Source: Rhizobium sp. BK313 (GTDB lineage: Bacteria; Pseudomonadota; Alphaproteobacteria; Rhizobiales; Rhizobiaceae). Taken from it: a DNA stretch of 64,000 bases. Position 1 is the first letter of the stretch. Each line of letters opens with the position of its first letter. The position numbers and the translations under genes are program-made. The stretch is taken from NCBI RefSeq assembly GCF_014193655.1, contig NZ_JACHZQ010000004.1, positions 558,001 through 622,000 of the forward strand. The letters are read 5' to 3'. This document shows positions 44,697 through 52,983 of the stretch, piece by piece. The notes beneath the pieces are model-generated. The model had not been told where the DNA came from, made no database searches, and was given only the letters and a program-made list of their open reading frames with translations.

Positions 44697-46991
44697 ATGA
44701 AGGATCGGCGTCCCGACGGCATCGAACAGTACGATCATCCGGCGGGCGGTTGGGACGCGCTCAAGGCGGTCGCCAAGACGCTTGCCCATCAACAGGTCGT
44801 CGCGCAGGGCACAATGACGCTGCTGAAGGCCAATCAGCCGAATGGTTTCGATTGCCCCGGCTGCGCATGGCCCGACCCCAAACATACCTCGTCATTTGAG
44901 TTCTGCGAAAACGGTGCGAAGGCCGTCACATGGGAGTCGACGGCAAAACGCGCCGGCCCGGAATTCTTCGCCCGCCATAAGGTTTCTGATCTCTGGAATT
45001 GGACCGACCACCAATTAGAAGATGCCGGCCGTCTGTGCTTCCCGATGCGATATAACGCCGAAGAAGATCGCTACGAACCGATCGAGTGGAGTGCGGCGTT
45101 CAAGCTCATCGCCGACGAACTGAACAAGCTCGACAATCCCAGCAGGGCCGAGTTCTATACGTCGGGCCGTGCTTCCAATGAAGCTGCGTTTCTCTACCAG
45201 CTCTTCGTCCGCGCCTATGGGACCAATAACTTTCCCGATTGTTCCAATATGTGCCACGAGGCGACCAGCGTCGGGCTTCCGAAGTCGATCGGCGTCGGCA
45301 AGGGCACGGTAACGCTGGAGGATTTCGACTACGCAGACGCGATCTTCAGCTTCGGTCATAATCCCGGCACAAACCACCCGCGCATGATGACGACGCTGCA
45401 CAATGCGTCGCGCCGTGGTGTGCCGATCATCGTCTTCAATCCGCTAAAAGAGCGCGCACTCGAGCGCTTTGCGGCGCCGCAGGACCCCATCGAAATGGTG
45501 ACGCTGTCATCGACACCGATCGCCTCGGCCTATCACCAGGTACGCACCGGCGGCGACCTCGCTGCACTCAAGGGCCTGATGAAGGCTGTGTTGGAGCGTG
45601 ATGCCGCCGATATCGCAGCAGGCGGTTCCGGTGTGCTCGACCGTGCGTTCATCGAGGAGCATACAGTCGGCCTCGATGCAGTGCGTGCAGATGTCGAAGC
45701 CACCAATTGGGATCAGATCGTCGCGGTCAGCGGACTTACGAAGGATGCCATCGAGGGTGCCGCCGACGTTTACGTGAAGGCGAAAAATGTGATCGTCTGC
45801 TACGGCATGGGCATCACCCAGCACACCAACGGCACCGGCAACGTCCAGCAAATCGCCAATCTCCTGATGCTCCGCGGCAACATGGGCCGGCAGGGTGCCG
45901 GCATCGCGCCGATCCGTGGCCACTCCAATGTTCAGGGCGACCGCACTGTCGGCATCACGGAGATACCGAACAAAGCGCTCCTCGACGGCATGGAGCGTGC
46001 ATTCGGCTTTCGCCCGTCGGGAGACAAGGGCCATAATGCGATCGAGGCCGTGGAAGCCATCATCGCGGGTGAATCGAAGGCGCTCATCTGCCTCGGCGGA
46101 AATCTTGCCGTCGCCATGTCCGACCCGGACGCGACCTTCGGGGGCATGCGTAAGCTGGACCTCGCGGTCCATATCGCCACCAAGCTGAACCGGTCGCATC
46201 TCCTGACGGCAAAGACGTCACTTGTTCTGCCCTGCCTTGGCCGAACCGATCTCGATACGCAGGCCTCTGGCCCTCAGGCTGTGACGGTCGAGGATTCCAT
46301 GTCGATGGTTCACGCCTCACGCGGCTTCCTGAAACCGCCGAGCGATGTTCTGAAGTCTGAGCCGGCGATCATTGCGAATATTGCCAAGGCGACGCTCGGT
46401 GATCGGCACGGCATCGATTGGGATGGGCTGATCGCCAATTACGACCGCATCCGCGACAAAATCGAGGAGGTCTTTCCTGACTTCCACGAGTTCAGCAAGC
46501 GTGCGCGCGTTCGCGGTGGATTCCGGCTCGATGTTGCGGCCTCCTTCCGTCGGTGGAATACGGAGAACGGCAAGGCGAATTTCCTTGTCGCCCCCGGTCT
46601 CGACGAGGATGTGCTGATCAAGAACCCGGATGCTCTCGTCCTGACCACGATCCGCAGCCACGACCAGTACAATACGACGATCTACGGCCTCGACGACCGC
46701 TATCGCGGTGTCTTCGGCCGGCGCGACGTGATCTTCATGAACAAGGACGATTTGGCCAGGCGCGGCCTCAAGGATGGCGACCGGATTGACATTCGTGGCC
46801 TTGTCGGAGCTGACGAGGCAGCGCATCTCGTGCGTGGCTTTACGGCAGTCGAATACAATATTCCAAAGGGTTCCGTTGCCGGCTACTATCCGGAAATGAA
46901 CGCGGTCGTGTCCCTGCATCACTACGATCGCCTCTCGGGTACGCCGTCCTACAAGGGCGTACCTGTGATGGTGGCTGCCAGCAACGGCTAA
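44697..46991 (+). CDS. FdhF/YdeP family molybdopterin oxidoreductase (formate dehydrogenase alpha-like)
   Basis: 764 residues of the YdeP branch of the molybdopterin oxidoreductase superfamily. Cys53, Cys56 and Cys70 (FDCPGCAWPDPKH...FC) form the N-terminal iron-sulfur motif, the region NFPDCSNMCHEATS is at the molybdenum site, and the C-terminal ~110 residues form the molybdopterin dinucleotide-binding domain. No Tat signal, so it is cytoplasmic. E. coli YdeP supports acid resistance; its substrate is unknown, formate being suspected from similarity. ATG 44697 has GAAGGAG at nine bases and is preferred to an earlier in-frame start. A formate/nitrite channel gene follows 244 bp later. Confidence 0.87.
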   Translation: MKDRRPDGIEQYDHPAGGWDALKAVAKTLAHQQVVAQGTMTLLKANQPNGFDCPGCAWPDPKHTSSFEFCENGAKAVTWESTAKRAGPEFFARHKVSDLWNWTDHQLEDAGRLCFPMRYNAEEDRYEPIEWSAAFKLIADELNKLDNPSRAEFYTSGRASNEAAFLYQLFVRAYGTNNFPDCSNMCHEATSVGLPKSIGVGKGTVTLEDFDYADAIFSFGHNPGTNHPRMMTTLHNASRRGVPIIVFNPLKERALERFAAPQDPIEMVTLSSTPIASAYHQVRTGGDLAALKGLMKAVLERDAADIAAGGSGVLDRAFIEEHTVGLDAVRADVEATNWDQIVAVSGLTKDAIEGAADVYVKAKNVIVCYGMGITQHTNGTGNVQQIANLLMLRGNMGRQGAGIAPIRGHSNVQGDRTVGITEIPNKALLDGMERAFGFRPSGDKGHNAIEAVEAIIAGESKALICLGGNLAVAMSDPDATFGGMRKLDLAVHIATKLNRSHLLTAKTSLVLPCLGRTDLDTQASGPQAVTVEDSMSMVHASRGFLKPPSDVLKSEPAIIANIAKATLGDRHGIDWDGLIANYDRIRDKIEEVFPDFHEFSKRARVRGGFRLDVAASFRRWNTENGKANFLVAPGLDEDVLIKNPDALVLTTIRSHDQYNTTIYGLDDRYRGVFGRRDVIFMNKDDLARRGLKDGDRIDIRGLVGADEAAHLVRGFTAVEYNIPKGSVAGYYPEMNAVVSLHHYDRLSGTPSYKGVPVMVAASNG

Positions 46992-47130
46992 CCGGTCGCC
47001 CTATTCCTGACACGGCTCTCCCCCGGCGCCGTCATCGCCGGGAGAAATTGTGCGTCGCAGCAACATTCTTTGGTTTCTGCGGCGGTCGACAGTCGTCAAG
47101 CTCGCCAAAGCCTACACCTTCCGCTTGTCG

Positions 47131-47144
47131 ACCTACACATAGGT
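47131..47144. promoter_or_regulatory. ACCT-N6-AGGT box before the formate/nitrite channel gene
   Basis: ACCTACACATAGGT is a full match to ACCT-N6-AGGT and is a near-perfect palindrome. It lies 92 bp upstream of the GTG start. Confidence 0.5.
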
Positions 47145-47235
47145 ATTATTCAGCAAAGCACTGTCTCCGACTAGCCTCCTTGCATTACCCAGCGAAGCGC
47201 TCGGTTCGATCCGGGCAAGATGCAAGGATCTCATC

Positions 47236-48069
47236 GTGTACCAGGAATCTATCATCCATCTCGCCGAGTCTGGCGAACACAAGGCACTCATCGTCCGGAA
47301 ACAATTCTTCGCGTTCCTCATTGGAGCGGCTATGGCCGGCGCCTATATCGGGTTCGGTGACATCATCATGTTCACCGCCGGCGCTCACGCGGATCCAGCC
47401 TGGTCGCATCTCATCATGGGTGTGGTCTTCTCGTCCGCACTGACGATCGTTGTGTTCGCCGGTTCCGATCTCTTTACGGGAACGGCGATGTATATGCCGC
47501 TCGCCGTGCTAACGGGGCGCGCCCGCCTTTCGGACATGATGCTCGTCTGGTGCAGTGCATGGATTGGCAACCTGATCGGCGCCGCGATCCTCGCCGGCCT
47601 ATTCCACATGGCGGGCGGCGGCGTGCTTCTGGGCGATGGAAGCCAGGAGTTCTTTGCGGTTGTCTCGGCCAAGATGTCGGCGGGCTCTGTTGAGCTCTTC
47701 GCCCGCGGCATCCTATGCAACTGGCTGGTGTGCCTGGCGATCTGGATGGCGGGGCGCACCGAAAATGCGGCTGCCAAGATCATGCTGATCTTCTGGCCGA
47801 TCACGATTTTCGTCGCTGCCGGTTACGAGCACTCGGTCGCCAACATGTTCACCTTCTCCATGGCGCTGATGGGCGATCATCCCGCAAACATCACCCTTGC
47901 CGGTGCGATCCACAATTTGGTCTGGGTCACCCTTGGCAATCTGATCGGCGGCTCGGTCTTCATGGCCTTGGGTTACTGGGTGCAGTTCCGCAGCAGCGGG
48001 CACGTTTCGTTTGTGCCGGCGCCCGTGGCCGTCCGGGCAAAAATTTCCACCAACCGGAACCAGAATTGA
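47236..48069 (+). CDS. Formate/nitrite transporter (FNT) family channel
   Basis: 277 residues, six transmembrane helices, forming pentameric channels for formate, nitrite or related anions. Family features seen are AYIGFGDIIMFTAG in helix 1, the GSDLFTGTAMY loop, GILCNWLVCLAIW and the central His in AGYEHSVANM. The start is GTG with AAGGAT upstream; a short soluble N-terminus of about 30 residues precedes helix 1. The neighbouring formate dehydrogenase-like enzyme makes formate the more likely substrate, with proton-coupled export or uptake affecting pH. Confidence 0.88.
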   Translation: MYQESIIHLAESGEHKALIVRKQFFAFLIGAAMAGAYIGFGDIIMFTAGAHADPAWSHLIMGVVFSSALTIVVFAGSDLFTGTAMYMPLAVLTGRARLSDMMLVWCSAWIGNLIGAAILAGLFHMAGGGVLLGDGSQEFFAVVSAKMSAGSVELFARGILCNWLVCLAIWMAGRTENAAAKIMLIFWPITIFVAAGYEHSVANMFTFSMALMGDHPANITLAGAIHNLVWVTLGNLIGGSVFMALGYWVQFRSSGHVSFVPAPVAVRAKISTNRNQN

Positions 48070-48516
48070 GCTCGCCATGGCCGACCAGCTCGGGATCCGA
48101 AGCCTGAGCAGCAAGGTCCTGTTGTTGCCATCCAAATCCACCGCCCCAAGGCGAATGTACAGCGGAAGGCAGTGACTGGCACGCTTACTCAATTTCAAAG
48201 CACGCCGCCTTCCCCCTATCGCCCAACAACGTGAAAGCGCCGTGCTTGTCTATGCCGACGGTTCCTATGCCGTCGTTCCCGGGCCGTTTTGGTCACGCTC
48301 ATGGGAACGATGCCATTGGGTTCGCTGAACCCGAACTTTCAGCGCAAGGTGTCCGCTCCGGCACAGTTTGCGCAGGAAACGACTGTTTGATCGGCAGCGG
48401 CGACGCGGCGATGTGTGTGAATGTCGGCACTCCACATCCACGCTGAATAGCAATGCTATCATACAAGACGGCGACTGGCCTCCAGCGATATGGTTGCTCC
48501 TACCCAGCCCGACAAC
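48070..48516. other. Intergenic stretch with no intact gene
   Basis: This gap after the channel gene holds no convincing frame. Around 48235-48300 the plus strand reads VLVYADGSYAVVPGPF, which faintly recalls small DUF2093 proteins but then shifts frame. I regard it as non-coding or a decayed fragment. Confidence 0.35.
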
Positions 48517-48530
48517 ACCTGTGTATAGGT
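48517..48530. promoter_or_regulatory. ACCT-N6-AGGT box before the histidine kinase gene
   Basis: ACCTGTGTATAGGT is a full match to ACCT-N6-AGGT. A TATGCT at 48552-48557 could be the -10 box, which would centre this repeat near -40, as expected for an activator site. This suggests autoregulation by the response regulator encoded here. Confidence 0.5.
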
Positions 48531-48581
48531 TAGATCGCGCCAATAAGAGGGTATGCTCGCAGCCAAACAGACTGGGGAACA

Positions 48582-50165
48582 ATGTCTATCGCATCAACAA
48601 TACTTCGCGCTCGCGATGCTCATGGAGGCCACAACTTGGCCTTCGGCTTGATTGCAGTGGCGCTGGCCGCAGCGGTCTTTTACGTCGATACTTTCACCGA
48701 TATCGAGGGGGCCATCGCGGTTCTCTATGTCGTCACCATGATGCTCGCCGCCCAAGCAATAACGCGCATCGGCCTGCTTGTCATCGCAGCAACGTGTGCC
48801 GTTCTCACACTTCTTTCCTACGCCATGACACATGCCGACGATGCAGACCTTCAGTCGACGATCCGCATGATCGTCGCTCTTGCTGCGCTGTTCGTGACGA
48901 CCATGCTGCTCCTGAAGACAGAGACCTCGCGCCTCACCCTGCATTCGATCAATTCCGCGCTGAAGGAAAGCGAGGCAAGATACCGCTCGATTTTCGACCG
49001 AACCCGTATTGCGCTCTGGGAGCGCGACTATTCTAAGGTACGCAGCTATCTGATGGATCTCCGGGCGCAGGGCATCACCGACATCAAGGCGCATGCCCGT
49101 GCCAATCCCGCCGTCGTCGATCATTGCGTCGATCTCATCAGCTTCGTCGCGGCAAACGAAGCAGCGCGCGAGATGCTGGGGCCTGAGTCCCCCGCGGTCG
49201 GCATACTTCGGCGCCCCACCATTCCCAGGCACGAGAAATTCCTTGACGTGCTTCAGGCGATCATGGACGGCGAAACGGTCTTCGAAGACAAGGTCCAGAT
49301 ACAGTCGGACAATGGCGAAGGCAAACTCGTGCTACTCAGCATCTCCTTCCCCGAAGATCCCTCCGCTTTCAACCGCGTCGTGGTCAGCATGGTCGACATT
49401 ACCCAGCGCGAAATGGCTCTGAAGGCCTTGGCCGAAGCGCAGGCTGAGCTGACGATGGCATCGAGGGCCGCGACGGTTGGCGCGATGTCGGCATCACTTG
49501 CACACGAACTCAACCAACCGCTCGGTGCGATCGTCGTGAACTCACAGACGCTGCTGAGATGGCTTGATCGTGATCCTCCCGACCTTGCGGCCGTGCGCCG
49601 TTCGGCCGAGAGAATGATCCGCGACAGCCTGCGGGCAAGTGAGATCATCCAGAACACGCGCAGCCTCCTTTCCCCCTCGAGCAATAAGCTTGAGGATGTC
49701 AGCCTGGACAGGCTGGCCGACGAAACGATGGCCCTTATGGAGCACGAGCTCCAGCGGAGCGGCATCACCGTTTTTATTGACCACCAGAAGCCTCACATCC
49801 CGCCTGTTTCCGCCGTAAAGATCGAGCTACAGCAGGTGCTGATCAATCTTATCACCAATGCCATCCAAGCAATGGATGAGGCCGGCAGTGCGGAGCGGAT
49901 CATCAGGATAGCGATGGAGCGACCTGATATCGAGCATGTCTGCATCTCAGTGCGTGACTCCGGCCCCGGGATCACCGAAGATGCGAAAGATAAGCTGTTT
50001 GCCCCGTTCTTCACGACCAAGGCGACCGGCATCGGCATGGGTCTATCAATTTGCCGCAGTACGCTGGAGGCCCGTGGCGGAACACTCGACGGAACCAATC
50101 ATCCCGAAGGTGGCGCGATCTTCGAGATGCGCCTGCTGATAAAGCCGGAGGTGGAACATGCCTGA
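48582..50165 (+). CDS. Membrane sensor histidine kinase with PAS-like domain
   Basis: 527 residues. Residues ~15-115 contain about four transmembrane helices, 125-270 a PAS-like sensor (ARYRSIFDRTRIALWERDYSKVR). The dimerisation domain has phospho-acceptor His308 (SLAHELNQPLGAIVVN), and the ATPase domain shows LINLITNAIQAMDE, RDSGPGI and GIGMGLSICRSTLEARGG. It should sense a membrane or cytoplasmic signal and phosphorylate the response regulator whose gene overlaps it by eight bases. The transmembrane sensor without a large periplasmic domain fits sensing within the membrane (redox, pH or lipophilic compound); the signal is unknown. Confidence 0.9.
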   Translation: MSIASTILRARDAHGGHNLAFGLIAVALAAAVFYVDTFTDIEGAIAVLYVVTMMLAAQAITRIGLLVIAATCAVLTLLSYAMTHADDADLQSTIRMIVALAALFVTTMLLLKTETSRLTLHSINSALKESEARYRSIFDRTRIALWERDYSKVRSYLMDLRAQGITDIKAHARANPAVVDHCVDLISFVAANEAAREMLGPESPAVGILRRPTIPRHEKFLDVLQAIMDGETVFEDKVQIQSDNGEGKLVLLSISFPEDPSAFNRVVVSMVDITQREMALKALAEAQAELTMASRAATVGAMSASLAHELNQPLGAIVVNSQTLLRWLDRDPPDLAAVRRSAERMIRDSLRASEIIQNTRSLLSPSSNKLEDVSLDRLADETMALMEHELQRSGITVFIDHQKPHIPPVSAVKIELQQVLINLITNAIQAMDEAGSAERIIRIAMERPDIEHVCISVRDSGPGITEDAKDKLFAPFFTTKATGIGMGLSICRSTLEARGGTLDGTNHPEGGAIFEMRLLIKPEVEHA

Positions 50166-50814
50166 TGCACGCAAGCTCCGGAAGGAGCCAGCCGCACCTG
50201 TGATCTTCATCGTCGACGACGACTTGTCGATGCGAGAAGCGCTGACCGATCTGTTCCGCTCAATGAAGTTCGACGCGGAGGCGTTCGAGAGCGCGACGGC
50301 ATTCATGGAAACGGCAAATTTCAATCGCCCCGGCTGCATTCTGCTCGATGTCCGCTTGCCTGGCGTTAGCGGACTAGATTTCCAGACGCAACTGGAGCGC
50401 ATCGGCAGCAAGATGCCCATCGTCTTCATGACCGGATTCGGGGACATACCGATGAGCGTGCGAGCAATGAAAGCCGGCGCCGTCGATTTTCTGACCAAGC
50501 CGTTCAAGGATCAGGACATTCTCGACGCTGTGGCGGCCGCGATGGAGCGGGACGCCGCGCGCCGGCGCCAGAGCGCACAGAGCGAAGCCGTCGCCTCGCT
50601 TGCGGGAAGCCTCACGCCACGCGAGCGCGAGGTCATGGAGGCCGTGGTCCAGGGGCTGATGAACAAGCAGATCGCCTATAAGCTTGGCATCAGCGAGGTT
50701 ACGGTGAAGTTGCATCGCGGCAATGTGATGCGGAAAATGGAAGTTCGCTCAGTTGCCGACCTTGTGCGAAAAGCCGAAATGCTGGGCGAAGGCGTACCTC
50801 CACCTGTATCTTAG
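50158..50814 (+). CDS. Two-component response regulator, FixJ-type (receiver + LuxR HTH)
   Basis: 218 residues: receiver domain (about 14-130) with acidic pocket VDDD and phospho-acceptor Asp64 (CILLDVRLPG), the Lys in FLTKPF, then a LuxR/GerE helix-turn-helix (LTPREREVMEAVVQGLMNKQIAYKLGISEVTVKLHRGNVMRKM). It overlaps the kinase gene by eight bases, so it is its partner. It is the natural candidate to bind the ACCT-N6-AGGT boxes found upstream of the neighbouring genes. Confidence 0.92.
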   Translation: MPDARKLRKEPAAPVIFIVDDDLSMREALTDLFRSMKFDAEAFESATAFMETANFNRPGCILLDVRLPGVSGLDFQTQLERIGSKMPIVFMTGFGDIPMSVRAMKAGAVDFLTKPFKDQDILDAVAAAMERDAARRRQSAQSEAVASLAGSLTPREREVMEAVVQGLMNKQIAYKLGISEVTVKLHRGNVMRKMEVRSVADLVRKAEMLGEGVPPPVS

Positions 50815-50882
50815 TATGGTATCTTTGAAGCGGTCAGGGGCGCATAACAACCATTAGAAAGCTGTCAGCGAAGGTCGTTTCA

Positions 50883-51251
50883 TTGCCCCCAATCCCTACC
50901 ATAGCCGTCGTCGACGACGACCAGGCCATCCGTGAAGCCATGGACGACCTCGTGAAGTCCTGCGGTTACGAGTGCCGGTTGTTCGCCTCGGCAGAAGAGT
51001 TCCTTGCCTTCGAACCGCGATCCGCAATCGATTGCATGCTCGTCGATGTAAAGATGCCCGGTCTCAGTGGGATCGAGCTGCAGGCTGAATTGAGCAAGCA
51101 TTCGGGCCATCCCCCGATGATCTTTGTCACTTCGTACAAGGATGACCGGACGCGCAATACGGCAATCAACGGCGGCGCCTTCGCCTTTCTCGGCAAGCCG
51201 GTCGATATCGAGAAGCTGATCGGTTGCCTTGAGTCAGCGCTCGGCCACTGA
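50883..51251 (+). CDS. Single-domain response regulator (receiver only)
   Basis: 122 residues, only a receiver domain, closest in style to FixJ-type receivers. The acidic pocket VDDD, phospho-acceptor Asp55 (MLVDVKMPGLSG), the switch Thr/Ser (FVTSYKD) and Lys (FLGKPVD) are intact. The start is TTG with GAAGG upstream, 68 bp after the first regulator. Lacking an output domain, it may act as a phosphate sink or as a connector for the kinase next to it; alternatively it serves another kinase. Confidence 0.85.
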   Translation: MPPIPTIAVVDDDQAIREAMDDLVKSCGYECRLFASAEEFLAFEPRSAIDCMLVDVKMPGLSGIELQAELSKHSGHPPMIFVTSYKDDRTRNTAINGGAFAFLGKPVDIEKLIGCLESALGH

Positions 51252-51443
51252 CGGCCGAGTAACAATTGAGTTGCAGAGGCTCCAGTGGGAGACACTGTAG
51301 CGACCGGCATCGTCGTTAATCAAAGCAGTGCGGCTCGGTAAGGACCATCGGAACTTCTCTGCACGATGCCCGTCGACGGCAATATCTGACGATGTTGTCC
51401 GGCAAGCGCGGGATGGCGACATTGGTTCTCGACCTCACGAAAG

Positions 51444-51466
51444 CGCGGCATTATGGAGCAAGTGCC
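51444..51466 (+). repeat. Left 23-bp inverted repeat
   Basis: Contains CATTATGGAGCAAGTGCC and is the exact reverse complement of 52265-52287. Confidence 0.75.
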
Positions 51467-51582
51467 ACAAGAGTTTCGTCGTCCGCTAAAGGCTGCAATA
51501 TTGCCCATGACTGCTTGAGAATGTACTCGGCATCCGCAATTAGCCGCTGGTCGACGCCGCCGTCGCTGCTTGCCAGCGGCAC

Positions 51583-51903
51583 TTAAGGACGCCATGCTCC
51601 ATCGACAGGGAACCCGCGTCTTACCAGGTGCCTGCGTCCCGACTCTCGCGCAAGTTCAGCCAGCCGGGGTCGGACGACTGACGACACCTCCGCCGAGAGC
51701 CAGTAAAGAAACGCGCAAACGGCCGCCATGCATAGAGGCGTCAAAACCGCGCCCGGGGAAACCCCTGATGCCTCGATGTTCCTTGCGGCCCACAAGACGC
51801 ATTCGAAGATGCCCCACCAGCCCATGCCGGCCGCCACGGACATTCCTGCGACTTTGACACCAATTCTGGCGATCCGGTTTACTCTGGAATTCCAATTCGT
51901 CAT
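51583..51903 (-). CDS. Small membrane protein, unknown function, 106 residues
   Basis: ATG 51903 is preceded by AAGGAGAC at good spacing. The product has two hydrophobic segments (about 13-35, VKVAGMSVAAGMGWWGIFEC, and about 48-68, VLTPLCMAAVCAFLYWLSAE). A basic tail rich in Arg follows. It is therefore a likely two-span inner-membrane protein. No family recognised. It lies inside the inverted-repeat segment and is on the opposite strand from its neighbours, so it may be cargo of a mobile element. Confidence 0.5.
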   Translation of the reverse strand: MTNWNSRVNRIARIGVKVAGMSVAAGMGWWGIFECVLWAARNIEASGVSPGAVLTPLCMAAVCAFLYWLSAEVSSVVRPRLAELARESGRRHLVRRGFPVDGAWRP

Positions 51904-52243
51904 TGCCGCGTCTCCTTGTCACCAACATCCAAAAACAGACCGCCGCGCGGTCTGGCGCGGATCGGGGCTATTGACGATCATGTCGTTTGGATCGGGTCTC
52001 GAACGCGTCATGCGAAGAGCTCTAAAGTCGACGGACGGATGAACTTCTCATCGTCGATTGTAAATGCTTCGACGAAGCTTCTTTTCGGTGGTGGTTAAGG
52101 AAATGTCCATTTTTTTCGGTGCCTTCGACCGATAACGGCATTTATCGGCCACTGCTGAACCGTACCCCTAAAGCCATGGTTTGATTGCGGCTCGCCTTCC
52201 ACTATTCATCTCTCGATAGACCGGAGGGAGTAAGCAGATGAAT

Positions 52244-52287
52244 GCGGCATTATGGAGCAAATGCGGCACTTGCTCCATAATGCCGCG
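52244..52287. repeat. Right end: inverted repeat pair forming a 17-bp palindrome
   Basis: GCGGCATTATGGAGCAA (52244-52260) and its reverse complement (52270-52286) enclose nine bases; the right arm is also the right 23-bp end (52265-52287) of the 51444-52287 segment. If transcribed it would fold into a very stable hairpin. Confidence 0.75.
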
Positions 52288-52332
52288 AAAGCGCTCGATG
52301 GATTCACTGCAGGCAAAGCCCAAAGATAGGCG

Positions 52333-52517
52333 CTGTAGAGCCGCGAGCTGGACTGCCTGACATCAGCGACTACAAGCAAGAGTAGCGAAAAATCGCGATC
52401 ATCCTCAATCTCAGCAGCCATACGGTCAATACCTATCTGCGCTCCGCCGAGCAGAAATTGGATGTCGTCAATCGCGTCCAGGCCGTGACGGCCGCTTGTC
52501 GCCTCCCGATAATCTAG
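52333..52517 (+). pseudogene. Decayed C-terminus of a LuxR-family regulator (HTH remnant)
   Basis: One frame reads RELDCL at 52342-52359, then after a frame change the next reads IAIILNLSSHTVNTYLRSAE followed by QKLDVVNRVQAVTAACRL, ending at TAG 52515-52517. This is the helix-turn-helix end of a quorum-sensing-type LuxR protein. The ligand domain is missing and the two parts are out of frame, so it is dead. No luxI gene is nearby. Confidence 0.6.
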
Positions 52518-52651
52518 CCATCTGCAAGCAGCTATCCTCGCGTAGAAGTGGGCCTCCGGGGTCTATCAGGCTGGCTCGAGTGGGTGTGGGGGCCTGGGCC
52601 GATTTCTCGCCGCCGGCCGGTTGGCACATACCTTTCGCGAGACCCGACTAG

Positions 52652-52665
52652 ACTTGGGTATAGAT
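52652..52665. promoter_or_regulatory. Weak ACCT-N6-AGGT-like box before the efflux operon
   Basis: ACTTGGGTATAGAT matches six of eight positions of ACCT-N6-AGGT. It lies 60 bp upstream of the 69-residue gene that begins the RND/oxalate decarboxylase set. Confidence 0.3.
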
Positions 52666-52724
52666 GTGCGGATGCTCCTCCAGTCGTAGCCTTCTGTTGT
52701 CACATTCACTGACAGGAGGACGCT

Positions 52725-52934
52725 ATGTCCAGGTTCAAAACGAAGCCAACCGTCCTGACCCGAATATTGGACGGCATCAGCAAGTCAATCTCGATCCGAC
52801 TTGAAAACGCCATCGATGCGGCGCGCCATGCCGGGGGCCTCTGGATGCAGCCGCAATACCTGCCTGTCCGCATCCGCGAGGACGCCCAACGGCAAGCGAC
52901 TTCATATCATCACGATCGGCCGCCTTTCCGCTGA
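52725..52934 (+). CDS. Small hypothetical protein, 69 residues, heading the efflux operon
   Basis: ATG 52725 has a near-perfect AGGAGG site five bases upstream, the best argument that it is translated. The product is basic and soluble (MSRFKTKPTVLTRILDGISK..., ending YHHDRPPFR), with no recognised domain. It ends 49 bp before the adaptor gene. It might be a leader peptide or a real small protein; a chance frame cannot be excluded. Confidence 0.45.
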   Translation: MSRFKTKPTVLTRILDGISKSISIRLENAIDAARHAGGLWMQPQYLPVRIREDAQRQATSYHHDRPPFR

Positions 52935-52983
52935 CGCAGTGCCTCACGCACAATGGTTCAATCTTCCTAGTCTGGAGCCTAGA

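Larger units (their letters stand above)
51440..52291. mobile_element. Putative small mobile element bounded by 23-bp inverted repeats
   Basis: Identical 23-bp ends lie at 51444-51466 (plus) and 52265-52287 (minus), sharing the core CATTATGGAGCAAGTGCC. They are flanked by a 4-bp direct repeat AAAG (51440-51443 and 52288-52291), as from a target duplication. The 844-bp inside has no transposase; it has one likely small gene on the minus strand. A third partial copy of the end (52244-52260) stands beside the right end. It may be a non-autonomous or internally deleted transposon; the family is not identified. Confidence 0.5.

Noticed and set aside
47018..47045. Terminator after the YdeP/FdhF gene
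   Set aside because: The stem CCCGGCG/CGCCGGG is imperfectly extended and is followed by AAATTG, not a T-run; it may be only a chance GC hairpin.
48235..48440. DUF2093-like small gene in the gap before the histidine kinase
   Set aside because: A short stretch (VLVYADGSYAVV) is suggestive, but the frame shifts and the conserved tail is not convincing.
51440..52291. Assignment of the inverted-repeat segment to a named IS family
   Set aside because: No transposase reading frame is inside, and I cannot match the 23-bp end to a family from memory with confidence.
43548..52720. Possible CRISPR array from repeated hairpins and the repeated GCGGCATTATGGAGCAA motif
   Set aside because: Only three copies, two of them in opposite orientation, with no regular spacing and no cas genes.
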